From positions 1 to 7,977 of the forward strand of contig JAIVIG010000425.1 in assembly GCA_020200675.1 (NCBI GenBank): a DNA stretch of 7,977 nucleotides, in the 5' to 3' direction. The DNA comes from Actinomycetota bacterium (GTDB lineage: Bacteria > Actinomycetota > Rubrobacteria > Rubrobacterales > Rubrobacteraceae). The position numbers and the translations under genes are program-made. The notes beneath the pieces were generated by a model. It was not told where the DNA came from. It worked only from the letters and a program-made list of their open reading frames with translations, and ran no database searches. Shown piece by piece: positions 1 to 6,690 of the stretch (position 1 is the stretch's first letter; every line of letters starts with the position of its first letter).

Positions 1-924
1 GTTTATGGGGCCGAACGGGCTCTCGACCGCCGCTTCCGTCAATCCGACCTCTACGGGTCCGTCTTTCGGGATGCGGGCCAGGTACCGGAGCATGTGGTTC
101 TCCTCTACGGAGCTCATCCGCTCGGCGAACTCGGCGTCCGCCTCCGGGAGCCGCTCCATGAGCTCTTCTAAGGGAACCTCTTCGAGACCTTCGGGGACGA
201 GGGACTCGTAGGCGATCTCCTCGGGCTCTATCTCTTTGCCCATTATGCGGGCGAGGATTATGGCCTTGCGCGCCACGTCGAGGCCAGAGAGGTCGTCGCG
301 GGGGTCCGGTTCGGCGTAGTGCAGGTCCACGGCCTCTTTTACGGCTTCGGAGAAGGACCGGCCGCTCTCGACCGAGCTCATGATAAAGCCCAGAGTACCG
401 CTCGGGCTGGCCCGTATCTCCAGAACTTCGTCGCCGGTGTCCATGAGCATGTCCAGGGTCGAGATGATCGGCATCCCGGCGCCGACGGTCGCCTCGCACC
501 AGAGCCTGTCCCCCGCCAGGCTCAGCAGCTCTTCAGTCTCGGCGCTGCTCCCGGAGAGCGGTCCCTTGTTCGAGAGCACCAAGTAAGACCCGTTCCGCAC
601 GCCGAGCAAGTCCAGATCCAGGGTCCCCCCGTGTACCGCGAGGTCCACGACCACCCGCGTCGTACCGGGCGCGGGCTCCGAGACGAGAATCTCCTCCACG
701 GGCTCCACGCCGAGCTCCGAGAGCTTGCCGCCCTCCTCCTTGAGGCGTATCGCCTGGGGAAGAAGCTCCTCGCCCACCAGGGCTCCCGAGGTATCAGCGA
801 CGGCGCGGTAGTGGAGGTCGAGGTTCCACTCCTCCCGCCAGCGCTTGCGCTCCTCGATAACGCTCTGGGCAACCGCCCGGCCTACGTAGCCCAGGCCGAG
901 CTGGACCAGCTCGACCCGCCTCAC
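1..924 (-). CDS. hom: Homoserine dehydrogenase (3' end beyond window)
   Basis: Reduces aspartate semialdehyde to homoserine with NAD(P)H, the branch point to methionine and threonine. I read 308 codons with no stop to the left edge. The N-terminus has a Rossmann motif (G10-x-G12-x-x-G15). Residues 203-220 carry the family signature YAEPDPRDDLSGLDVARK; E205, D211, D216 and K220 align with the substrate-binding and catalytic residues E208, D214, D219 and K223 of the yeast enzyme. The wording of this signature and of 'ATVGAGMPIISTL' resembles the C-terminal half of bifunctional ThrA more than the common monofunctional enzyme. The GTG start (924-922) overlaps the TGA stop of the aspartate kinase gene as GTGA, implying translational coupling. 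The frame ends just after 'PFGPIN', so roughly the last 40-50 residues are outside; whether an ACT domain follows cannot be seen. Confidence 0.93.
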   Translation of the reverse strand, partial: MRRVELVQLGLGYVGRAVAQSVIEERKRWREEWNLDLHYRAVADTSGALVGEELLPQAIRLKEEGGKLSELGVEPVEEILVSEPAPGTTRVVVDLAVHGGTLDLDLLGVRNGSYLVLSNKGPLSGSSAETEELLSLAGDRLWCEATVGAGMPIISTLDMLMDTGDEVLEIRASPSGTLGFIMSSVESGRSFSEAVKEAVDLHYAEPDPRDDLSGLDVARKAIILARIMGKEIEPEEIAYESLVPEGLEEVPLEELMERLPEADAEFAERMSSVEENHMLRYLARIPKDGPVEVGLTEAAVESPFGPIN

Positions 925-2147
925 GCGACCTCCTCGGCGGCCGTCCCGACGGCCGGGATCAGCGCGGCATGCAAGGTCCGCAACGCCTCTTCCCCCGCTT
1001 CATTGGACGCGAAGAACACCAGTCCCGCGCTGGAGACTCCCGCGTGCAATGGAAGAATCCCCGCTTCCTTTAGACAGCGCGTGCCGCGCGCCAAGTCTCC
1101 GTCCTCGGGCATCCCGATGCATACCACCGAGGCGACCCTCTGCTCGCGGCCCTGGGTGCAGGGGATCTCGATAGCGAGGTCCCGCCGCAGGGCGACGCAG
1201 CGCAATCCCTCCCCATATCCGCGGTCCGAGATGCGCGTCCCGGGAGAGGCGGGGTCGAAGCTGTTGCGGACGAAGACCTCGATGCCGGCCTCGGACGCCG
1301 GCTCCATCGTCTTCGGGTGCAGGATCTTCGCCCCGAGCGTGGCGAAGAGGGTCGCCTCCCGGTAGGAGAGCTGTGGCATCAGGGTGGCGCCGGGCACCAC
1401 GCGCGGGTCGGCGTCCAAAACGCCCTCCACGTCGGACATGATCCAGACCTCAGAAGAACCGAGCGCCCGCCCCAGAACCGTCGCCGAAAAGTCCGAGCCT
1501 CCACGCCCGAGCGTGGTAACGGAACCGTCCGGCGCCCTCCCGACGTAGCCGGGTACCACGGCGACCGAATCCGCCTCCAGCAAAGGCCATGCGTACTCGC
1601 CCGCGCGCCGCCGGGTCTCCTCGCCGAGTACCTCGGCCTCTCCAAAGTCGCCGTTCGTGGCGATAGGATCTCCGGACACCACCGCGGCGGGGATATCGAG
1701 GCTCCTTATCGCACCGGCGAGGATGGCCGCCGAGAGCCGCTCGCCGTACACCGCGATCCCATCCCGTCTAGCGGACGGATCGGCGGACGGCTCTTCGACC
1801 ACCTCGACGAGCCGTTCCAGAAGAGAGAAGATGCGCTCCTCGACCTCGGGGAAATGTTCCTCCGAAACTGCCTCTCGGGCCGCTCGCAGGTGCCGCTCGG
1901 CGAGTGTGCGATGAAGCTCGGCGACGGTTTCCTCGCGGGTCTCCCCCACCGTAGTTCGGGAACCGGCGGTCGCGTCGGCGTAGCCGAGCAGGGCATCGGT
2001 GGTTCCGGCCATCGCCGAGACGACCACGGCCACGGGACCGTTTTGGGCGGTCTCGGCGACTACGTTGGCGGCGCGGACCATCTCCGCGCTGCCGCCCACC
2101 GAGGTGCCCCCGAACTTAATGACGAGGGGTCTCTTCAATCTATTCAC
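921..2147 (-). CDS. lysC: Aspartate kinase, short regulatory region
   Basis: Phosphorylates aspartate, the first step toward lysine, threonine and methionine. The 408-residue product has the amino-acid-kinase fold: KFGGTSVG at 11-18, ERLSA at 136-140, GRGGSDFSA at 214-222, DPRVVPGA at 247-254 and GAKILHPKT at 272-280. The catalytic domain ends near residue 305. Only about 103 residues follow, whereas the usual two-ACT regulatory region is about 150. What remains looks like one beta strand (about 314-328) followed by one ACT-like unit (about 338-396). The style is ThrA/MetL-like, and the next gene is a ThrA-like homoserine dehydrogenase, so the pair resembles a split ThrA. The GTG start (2147-2145) overlaps the metY TGA as GTGA, and the stop overlaps the hom GTG. 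Position in a SAM-riboswitch operon suggests a kinase serving methionine synthesis; 'ask' is an equally fair name. Confidence 0.94.
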   Translation of the reverse strand: MNRLKRPLVIKFGGTSVGGSAEMVRAANVVAETAQNGPVAVVVSAMAGTTDALLGYADATAGSRTTVGETREETVAELHRTLAERHLRAAREAVSEEHFPEVEERIFSLLERLVEVVEEPSADPSARRDGIAVYGERLSAAILAGAIRSLDIPAAVVSGDPIATNGDFGEAEVLGEETRRRAGEYAWPLLEADSVAVVPGYVGRAPDGSVTTLGRGGSDFSATVLGRALGSSEVWIMSDVEGVLDADPRVVPGATLMPQLSYREATLFATLGAKILHPKTMEPASEAGIEVFVRNSFDPASPGTRISDRGYGEGLRCVALRRDLAIEIPCTQGREQRVASVVCIGMPEDGDLARGTRCLKEAGILPLHAGVSSAGLVFFASNEAGEEALRTLHAALIPAVGTAAEEVA

Positions 2148-3316
2148 GCTCCGTTCAGTGCCTGATCCAGGTCGTAAAGGATGTCGTCGATGGACTCCAG
2201 GCCAACCGAGAGCCGGATGTAGTCGTCCGTAACCCCGGTGGACGCCTGCTCGTCCACGGAGAGCTGCGAGTGGGTCGTCGAAGCCGGGTGTATCACCAGG
2301 CTCTTCGCGTCGCCCACGTTGGCGAGCAGGCTGTGCAGCTCCAGCCGGTCTATGAACTTCTTGCCAGCCTCCAGGCCGCCCTCGATGCCGAAGCCGAGGA
2401 TCGCGCCGAACATCCCCTCCCGGTGGTACTTGCGGGCGAGGTCGTGGGTCGGATGATCCGGGAGACCCGGGTAGTTGACCCAGTTTACCTTGTCGTGGCC
2501 CCGCAAGAACTCCGCGACCGCCTGCGCATTCTGCGAGTGGCGCTCCATCCTCAACGGCAGCGTCTCGAGACCCTGCAAGAAGAGGAAGCTGTTGAAAGGA
2601 CTCAAAGCCGGACCGTAGTCACGGAGCATCTGGACTCGCGCCTTGAGGATGTACGCGAGCTCTCCCAAGACCGGATAGTACTCGAGACCGTGGTAGGAGG
2701 GGTCGGGCTCGGTGAACCCGGGAAACTTCCCGTTGTCCCAGGGGAACCTCCCGCTGTCGACGATGACGCCGCCGATGGAGGTCCCGTGTCCGCCGATGAA
2801 CTTCGTCGCCGAGTGAACGACGATGTCCGCCCCGTGCTCCAGCGGGTTTACGAGGTACGGCGAGGGAAGGGTGTTGTCTATGATAAGCGGTATCCCGGCC
2901 TCGTGGGCCACCGCCGCCACGCCCTCGAAGTTCAGGGTGTTCAGCGACGGGTTACCGACGGTCTCGGCGAAGAGGGCTTTCGTCTTGTCGGTGATGGCGT
3001 CGCGGAAGTTCTCGGGGTCCCGGTCGTCCACGAACTTTACGTTTACGCCGATCTTCGGCAGCGTGTAGTGGAAGAGGTTGTAGGTCCCGCCGTATAGTCC
3101 GGCGGCCGAGACGATCTCATCGCCCGCCCCCGCGATGTTCAGGATGGCGAGCGTCTCCGCCGCCTGCCCGGAGGCCGTCGCCAGAGCCCCGACGCCCTTC
3201 TCGAGCAGCGCGACCCGCTGCTCGAAGATGTCGGTGGTCGGGTTCATGATGCGGGTGTAGATGTTGCCCATCTCGGAGAGCGAGAAGAGGTTCGCCGCGT
3301 GGTCGGTGTCGTGGAA
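2144..3316 (-). pseudogene. metY: O-acetylhomoserine sulfhydrylase MetY, 5'-truncated
   Basis: PLP enzyme of the Cys/Met metabolism family that makes homocysteine (or methionine) from O-acetylhomoserine and sulfide (or methanethiol). From the junction codon TTC at 3316 there are 390 codons of good homology: FHDTDHAANLF at 1-11, NIYTRIMNPTTD at 18-29 with the phosphate-binding Tyr and Arg, IIDNTLPSPYL at 145-155, and SATKF with the PLP lysine at residue 172 (codon 2803-2801). Full-length relatives are about 425-435 residues and begin with a segment like 'FETLAVHAGQEPDP..AVPIYQTTSY'; that segment of about 40 residues is absent. The frame stays open upstream to 4048, but that part is only the shifted frame of metX. 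The first ATG inside the homologous part is at 3271, past still more conserved sequence. The stop overlaps the aspartate kinase start as GTGA. Product function is doubtful. Confidence 0.85.
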
Positions 3317-4287
3317 TCGCTGGAGATGCCGACGAAGAGCACCTCGGCCTCTATGCGCTCGTACGCTTCGTCCTGCGAGGAGTACCCGAAGCCCACGTCG
3401 TAGATGTCCATCGCGCGGGTGAGGTACAGGTAGGAGTTCGCGTCGAAGCGGCCGATGAGGTCGCGGCCCTGGTAGTGGAGGTAGCTCTCGATCTCGAACC
3501 TGCCACCAAACTCTTCGTAGAGCGCCGGACGGCTCGCGGGCCTCCTGCCGAACCTCTCCCACTGGCCGGGGGCGCTCTGGTAGGTAACCATCCCGGCCAT
3601 GCGGGCGATGGCGAGTCCCGTCTCCGGGCCCTCCCTCTCCCCGTAGTAATCTCCACCGCGCCAGAGAGGGTCGGCCATGATGGCGCGACGCCCGAGCTCG
3701 CTCATCGCGATCCCCTGCGGCCCCAGGGCGCCGTTCGCCGCGATCGGCACCGCCTTCTCGACGTAACCGGGGAACTCCACCGCCCACTCCAGCGCCTGCT
3801 GCCCCCCTATAGACCCCCCGATAACCGTCCTGAGCTTCTTCACCCCCAGGTCGTCCAGAAGCCGCTTCTGCGCCCGCACGATGTCCCGGATGGTGACGAC
3901 CGGGAACCTCATCCCGTACGGCTGGCCGGTCTCCGGGTCGGGCGAAGCAGGGCCCGTGCTCCCCGAGCAGCCACCGAGCACGTTCGAGCACACCACAAAG
4001 TTCTCGTCCGTGTCTACGGGACGCCCCGGCCCGACCATCTCGTCCCACCAGCCGCCCCGCTTGTACGTTTCAGAAGCGCCCCCCGAGCAGTGGGAGTCGC
4101 CGGTCAACGCGTGGACGACGAGAACGCCGTTCTCTCCGGTAGCATCCAACTCGCCCCAGGTCTCGTAGGCGAGCGTGACCTCTTCCAGGTAGCCGCCGAG
4201 TTCCGGCTCGAAGGAGCCTATCCGATGAAAGTGCTTGTCCGGCCGGATCGGGGCTCGGTTAGCCCCGGCCCCCGGGTCTAGTGTCAT
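3244..4287 (-). pseudogene. metX: Homoserine O-acetyltransferase MetX, 3'-truncated
   Basis: Alpha/beta-hydrolase that acylates homoserine, the committed step of methionine synthesis; acetyl-CoA is the likely donor because a sulfhydrylase gene follows. Residues 1-324 match the family: LVVHALTGDSH at 56-66, GGCSGSTGP at 105-113, and the nucleophile S159 in GGSIGG at 157-162. The acid residue is probably D324 in GISSD. The following 23 codons, to the TGA at 3246-3244, are the metY sequence read in the wrong frame. The terminal segment with the catalytic histidine (family motif HGHDAFL) is absent, so about 55-60 residues are lost and the protein should be inactive unless the sequence is misassembled. 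ATG at 4287 is preceded by AGGAGG at 4310-4305, an unusually long 17-nt spacing. It is the first gene behind the SAM-I riboswitch. Confidence 0.87.
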
Positions 4288-4304
4288 ACTCAGGAGTAAT
4301 ACAG

Positions 4305-4375
4305 CCTCCTTCTACAATTTCGGGTTCTCCGCCTGGCTTTCGCCTTCTCGCGCAACCCGCTCCGTAGAAGAGGCC
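4305..4375 (-). promoter_or_regulatory. Riboswitch expression platform hiding the metX SD
   Basis: Reading the minus strand, CTTCTAC (4370-4364) is complementary to GTAGAAG (4315-4309), and CCT (4373-4371) can continue onto the Shine-Dalgarno bases. Inside this arm, AACCCG and CGGGTT (4359-4354 as CGGGTT, 4326-4321 as AACCCG) form a second stem, and GGCGAAAGCC (4344-4335) a third. The fold sequesters the AGGAGG of metX. There is no run of T after it, so control is more likely at translation than by transcription termination. The segment just after the aptamer, GGGGAGAGCC (4390-4381), can pair instead with GGCCTCTTCT and overlaps the P1 strand, giving a natural anti-anti-SD switch. The pairing was done by eye, without energies. 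Confidence 0.7.
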
Positions 4376-4387
4376 ATCGTGGCTCTC

Positions 4388-4513
4388 CCCACATCTTCCA
4401 GGACCTCGTCGGGTCCTGCTGGACTTGGCACCTTGCGGTGAGTAGCTCTGCTAGCTCTCCGCCGGTTGCCGCGGTTTCACGGGGCCAGTTCCCTCCGCCG
4501 CTCTCGATGCGAG
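4388..4513 (-). promoter_or_regulatory. SAM-I riboswitch (S-box) aptamer
   Basis: The minus strand carries the S-box core in order: GAGGGA (4495-4490), then ACTGGCCCCGTGAAACC and GGCAACC, then AAGGTGCCAA (ending near 4425) and CCAGCAGG (4422-4415), a stem CAGGACC/GGTCCTG (within 4399-4418), and the closing strand. P1 forms from CTCGCATC (4513-4506) and GATGTGGG (4395-4388), eight consecutive pairs including wobbles. The element lies between a good promoter and metX, the expected place. Known biology: SAM-I aptamers bind S-adenosylmethionine and lower expression of methionine genes when SAM is plentiful. The core differs from the SAM-IV type often found in other actinobacteria. High SAM should therefore repress metX, metY, the kinase and hom together. 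Confidence 0.93.
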
Positions 4514-4529
4514 TCCGCGTTAGGGTAGG

Positions 4530-4558
4530 ATGCTAAAGCACGCAGGAACCACCGTCAA
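4530..4558 (-). promoter_or_regulatory. Promoter of the met operon
   Basis: On the minus strand TTGACG (4558-4553) and TAGCAT (4535-4530) are separated by exactly 17 bases, a good match to the primary sigma factor consensus. Transcription would begin near 4523, about ten bases before the P1 strand of the riboswitch, giving a leader of about 236 nt before metX. No other promoter-like pair is seen before the other met genes, which supports a single transcript. Confidence 0.75.
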
Positions 4559-4605
4559 GGGCCAGCGCGCGAGCCGTCGCCGGGAGCCGAACGGTGCGAC
4601 TGGGA

Positions 4606-4611
4606 TAGAAT
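4606..4611 (+). promoter_or_regulatory. -10 box for a leaderless MNT transcript
   Basis: TAGAAT ends six bases before the GTG at 4618, so the expected transcription start falls on the first base of that codon. No Shine-Dalgarno sequence precedes the GTG and no convincing -35 hexamer is seen 16-18 bases upstream. A -10 box at this distance is the usual layout of leaderless genes in actinobacteria. Prediction from spacing only. Confidence 0.5.
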
Positions 4612-4617
4612 GAAGCG

Positions 4618-5004
4618 GTGGACGCCGACGCCAATGCTCCCCAGACCGGTTCGTCGCCCCCGAGAAGCGCGACCGATCAGCTCCCGGCCGACTTAGCCGG
4701 CCTCTTGAAGCGGTTGTCGGACGGGCTCGAAGCCCTCTACGGCGAGCGCTACCGGGGTTTGGTGCTCTACGGCTCCTACGCCCGCGGGGAGGCCGACGAG
4801 GGCAGCGATGTCGACCTGCTGCTCCTTCTGGACGGAGCTGTAGACACAACGCGAGAGGTACTATGGGCGGAGGACGTGGTATGGCCGCTCTCCCTCGAAT
4901 CGGGCTACACCCTCTCGCTCCTGCCGGTGGACGCGGATGCTTACCGCAACTCCGAAAAACCTTTCCTGCGGAACGCACGCAAGGAGGGGATGTCGGTAGC
5001 TTGA
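4618..5004 (+). CDS. MNT-type minimal nucleotidyltransferase
   Basis: A 128-residue protein of the DNA-polymerase-beta-like nucleotidyltransferase superfamily. The hallmark GSX10DXD is exact: G52-S53, ten residues, then D64-V65-D66, following the hydrophobic strand GLVLYGS. A third catalytic acid is not obvious in the later strand (YTLSLLPVDAD, 97-107). Residues 1-25 are Ala/Pro/Ser-rich and probably disordered. The start is the GTG at 4618, chosen because an in-frame TAG (4606-4608) lies just upstream and because of the -10 box spacing. Its TGA overlaps the TTG of the HEPN gene. In characterised MNT/HEPN pairs the MNT partner is the antitoxin and transfers AMP to the HEPN toxin; I infer, but cannot show, the same here. 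It is transcribed away from the met operon. Confidence 0.85.
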   Translation: MDADANAPQTGSSPPRSATDQLPADLAGLLKRLSDGLEALYGERYRGLVLYGSYARGEADEGSDVDLLLLLDGAVDTTREVLWAEDVVWPLSLESGYTLSLLPVDADAYRNSEKPFLRNARKEGMSVA

Positions 5005-5435
5005 GGGAGGAAGTCGATGCCCTCCTCGAAAAGGCGAGGCGATCTTTCGCGGCAGCCGAACTGCTGCTCAGGGAGGGCAACGCGGATTTTGCCGCCTCCC
5101 GCGCCTACTACGGCTACTTCTACGTGGCGGAAGGGCTCCTGCTCTCCAAGGATCTGAGTTTCTCCCGACACACGCAGGTCGTCTCCCAATACGGCTTGCG
5201 CTTCGCAAGGACAAACCTCTTGGATCGTCGCTTCCATCGTCTCCTGGTCCGCGCTTTCGCCATCAGGCAGATCGCCGACTACGACGCGCAAGCCGACCCG
5301 GATGCCGACGAGGTCCGCCTACTGATCGAGGAGGGCAAAAGCTTCCTCGACGCCGCGCGCGAGTACCTCGCCACGCCGCGCGAGAGCGACCCCTCGGCCT
5401 CGGACCGTGGAGCCAACAACACCGAAAGTTTCTGA
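5001..5435 (+). CDS. HEPN-domain protein, partner of the MNT gene
   Basis: A 144-residue all-alpha protein. Residues about 5-125 match the HEPN family: EKARRSFAAAELLLREGN, then SRAYYGYFYVAEGLLLSK (33-50), FSRHTQVVSQYG (54-65), and the late helix RAFAIRQIADYDA (84-96). The classical HEPN RNase motif R-X4-6-H is not clear; the corresponding site reads RQIADY (89-94) with no histidine after the arginine, as in many HEPN proteins of this sub-group. It may therefore not be an RNase, or may use other residues. The TTG start at 5001 overlaps the MNT stop as TTGA and has AAGGAGG (4981-4987) thirteen bases upstream; the frame is open farther back, but that part overlays MNT coding sequence. The last 20 residues are polar and probably unstructured. 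A toxin role is inferred from the pairing only. Confidence 0.82.
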   Translation: MREEVDALLEKARRSFAAAELLLREGNADFAASRAYYGYFYVAEGLLLSKDLSFSRHTQVVSQYGLRFARTNLLDRRFHRLLVRAFAIRQIADYDAQADPDADEVRLLIEEGKSFLDAAREYLATPRESDPSASDRGANNTESF

Positions 5436-5479
5436 CCTGCAAGCGGTTGCCACCGTCGCGGGCCGGCCTCCATTCACAA

Positions 5480-5510
5480 ATCCCGGGTTCGTCGTGAAGA
5501 TCCCAGGTTC
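5480..5510. repeat. Short direct repeat between convergent genes
   Basis: Two 11-base copies, ATCCCGGGTTC (5480-5490) and ATCCCAGGTTC (5500-5510), differ at one base and have identical left edges 20 bases apart. They sit in the 133-bp gap between the HEPN stop and the end of the TauE-like remnant, which read toward each other. No clear terminator hairpin is seen there. The copies could be chance or remains of a mobile element end; I cannot assign a role. Confidence 0.3.
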
Positions 5511-5568
5511 TCCCGCGCCCAAATCTTACTTTCGCGGTGCTCACCTGGCCGCTGCGCGCCTTGCAACC

Positions 5569-6085
5569 TCACCTCGCGAGGGCCAGGAGCACGGCCGTGA
5601 GGCCGGAGAGGGCAGCGAAGATGAGAATCGTCGGGCGCAGCCAGTTCCCGGAGGGCCAGCGGCGGTCCCCCGATGCCGGCGGCGGTACCCATAACCCCCG
5701 AAGCGACCCCGCCCGCTACGCGCGTCGGGTTACGCAAGGGCACGTCCGGGCTGACCGCGCTCGTCAACGCGGCCAGGACGACCAGCACCCCGAACAACAC
5801 GGAGAGGTACCGGTCCGGCACCAGCAAGAGGAGCCCCACGCCTCCGACCGTGCCCAGAAGACGGCCCGAGAGCACGTACGCGAGGCCCGAGACGTCTATA
5901 GCGCGCCGCTCCTTGAAGGCCATGAACACTCCCAGGGGCATGACGATCAGGAGCACCGTGGCCGGCAGCGCCTCGGGGCGGACCAGCGTCAGCGCCGGCA
6001 CGACCACCAGAGCGAGGCCGAACCCGACCGAACCCTGCACCACGGCCCCCACCAGCACCGCGACGAACGCTACCAGAAACTCCAT
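5569..6085 (-). pseudogene. TauE/SafE-family permease with internal deletion
   Basis: Residues 1-145 from the ATG at 6085 are a typical N-terminal part of a TauE/SafE (sulfite exporter-like, formerly DUF81) membrane protein: a first helix with GAVVQGSVGFGLAL (13-26), three further hydrophobic segments (about 41-56, 68-90, 93-110), and the central signature GVMGTAAGIGGPPLAL (130-145). After codon 145 (5653-5651) that frame becomes hydrophilic nonsense and continues to a stop at 5474. Another minus-strand frame then gives NWLRPTILIFAALSGLTAVL and ends at TGA 5571-5569, which looks like the last helix and natural C-terminus. Joined, the pieces make about 172 residues against about 250 in the family, so some 75 residues are missing and the frame is shifted at about 5650. 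No good ribosome binding site precedes the ATG. The original substrate is unknown. Confidence 0.75.
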
Positions 6086-6212
6086 CTACACCACGCCGTA
6101 GAACGGGACGGGAAGCCGGATCCATACTGCAGAAGGGTAACCATGCTTTCGCCGATCTTTTCATTTTTCCTAGCTTAATGCATCATGGGCAGGGAAAGGA
6201 ACCGTTTCCTCG

Positions 6213-6659
6213 CTAGGGCAGGACTCTTTCGGCTTCCTTCCGGGGCCATCTGGCACCCAAAAGCTCCCGGTACAGATCCAGCGTCTGTTCGACCACGATC
6301 TTCTCGGCAAACTCCGTTACCGCGATCTGGCGTCCGGCATGGCCGAACCTCTCCCTCTGCTCGGGGGATTCGAGGAGGGTGCGGACAGCTCGTGCCAGGG
6401 CCGTTGCGTCGCGGGGAGGCACCAAGAGCCCGTTCGTGTCGTGCCGGACGATCTCCCGGCACCCGGGTACGTCCGTCGCCACGATGGCTCTGGCAGAGGC
6501 CGCGGCTTCCAGCAAGACCTTCGGAAGACCCTCCCGATAGGATGGTAATACGACGAGGTTCGCGCTCGACAGAACTTGGAGCATGTCTTCGCAGTGACCC
6601 CACCACTCCACGATACCTTCCTTAACCCAGGCCTCCACCTGTTCCACGGGGATGCCCAT
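6213..6659 (-). pseudogene. Glycosyltransferase family 4, C-terminal half only
   Basis: The 148 residues match the nucleotide-sugar-binding half of GT4 (Glycos_transf_1) enzymes: WWGHCEDMLQVLSSANLVVLPS (19-40), the EX7E region YREGLPKVLLEA (41-52, E43 and E51), IVATDVPGCREIV (59-71), NGLLVPPRD (76-84), and a C-terminal helix ending in LDLYRELLG. The acceptor-binding N-terminal Rossmann half, about 200-230 residues, is absent; homology begins at the ATG itself (IPVEQVEAWV), and an in-frame TAG lies about seven codons upstream. No ribosome binding site suited to the ATG is evident (GGAAAGG lies close upstream, but the product would lack half the active site). Such enzymes usually build exopolysaccharide or capsule. 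I treat it as a 5'-truncated remnant; a complete gene with a distant misassembled half is the alternative. Confidence 0.75.
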
Positions 6660-6676
6660 AGGGGTTCCTTTCCTTA

Positions 6677-6690
6677 GCAGCTACCGAAAA
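6677..6690. repeat. 14-bp direct repeat, left copy
   Basis: GCAGCTACCGAAAA, identical to 7002-7015 and in the same orientation, 325 bp apart. Both are followed by GTCTG after zero or two extra bases. This copy is next to the point where glycosyltransferase homology begins, so it may mark a rearrangement; a chance match of this length in 8 kb is not excluded. Confidence 0.45.

Noticed and set aside
319..1365. Long plus-strand open frame of 348 codons, and similar ones at 1317-2165, 2270-3097 and 3475-4281
   Set aside because: They lie opposite the met operon genes, which have clear family motifs; the translations are Arg/Pro/Gly-rich with no domain. High-GC antisense shadows.
3300..3330. Programmed ribosomal frameshift making a MetX-MetY fusion protein
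   Set aside because: No convincing slippery site, and a frameshift would not restore the missing MetX histidine segment or the missing MetY N-terminus.
3317..4048. Upstream extension of the metY frame to an ATG at 4048 (634 codons in total)
   Set aside because: The extra N-terminal part is metX read in another frame; it is low-complexity and has no homology to sulfhydrylases.
4305..4375. Rho-independent terminator as the riboswitch output
   Set aside because: The stem is long but ends on the Shine-Dalgarno sequence and is not followed by a T-run.
4388..4513. SAM-IV riboswitch instead of SAM-I
   Set aside because: The GAGGGA...TGGCCC..TGAAACC..GGCAACC order and the long P4-like hairpin match SAM-I; the typical SAM-IV core is not seen.
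4863..5000. Longer N-terminus for the HEPN protein from an ATG at 4863
   Set aside because: Those 46 codons overlay the MNT coding sequence and read as Gly/Arg/Pro-rich filler; HEPN homology begins after the TTG at 5001.
6086..6151. Short minus-strand peptide ending in VPFYGVV just before the TauE-like ATG
   Set aside because: Only about 23 codons between stops with no family match; could be the end of another lost gene but cannot be supported.
5730..6164. Minus-strand open frame of 144 codons overlapping the TauE-like gene
   Set aside because: Gly/Arg-rich translation opposite in frame to a clear membrane protein; a shadow.
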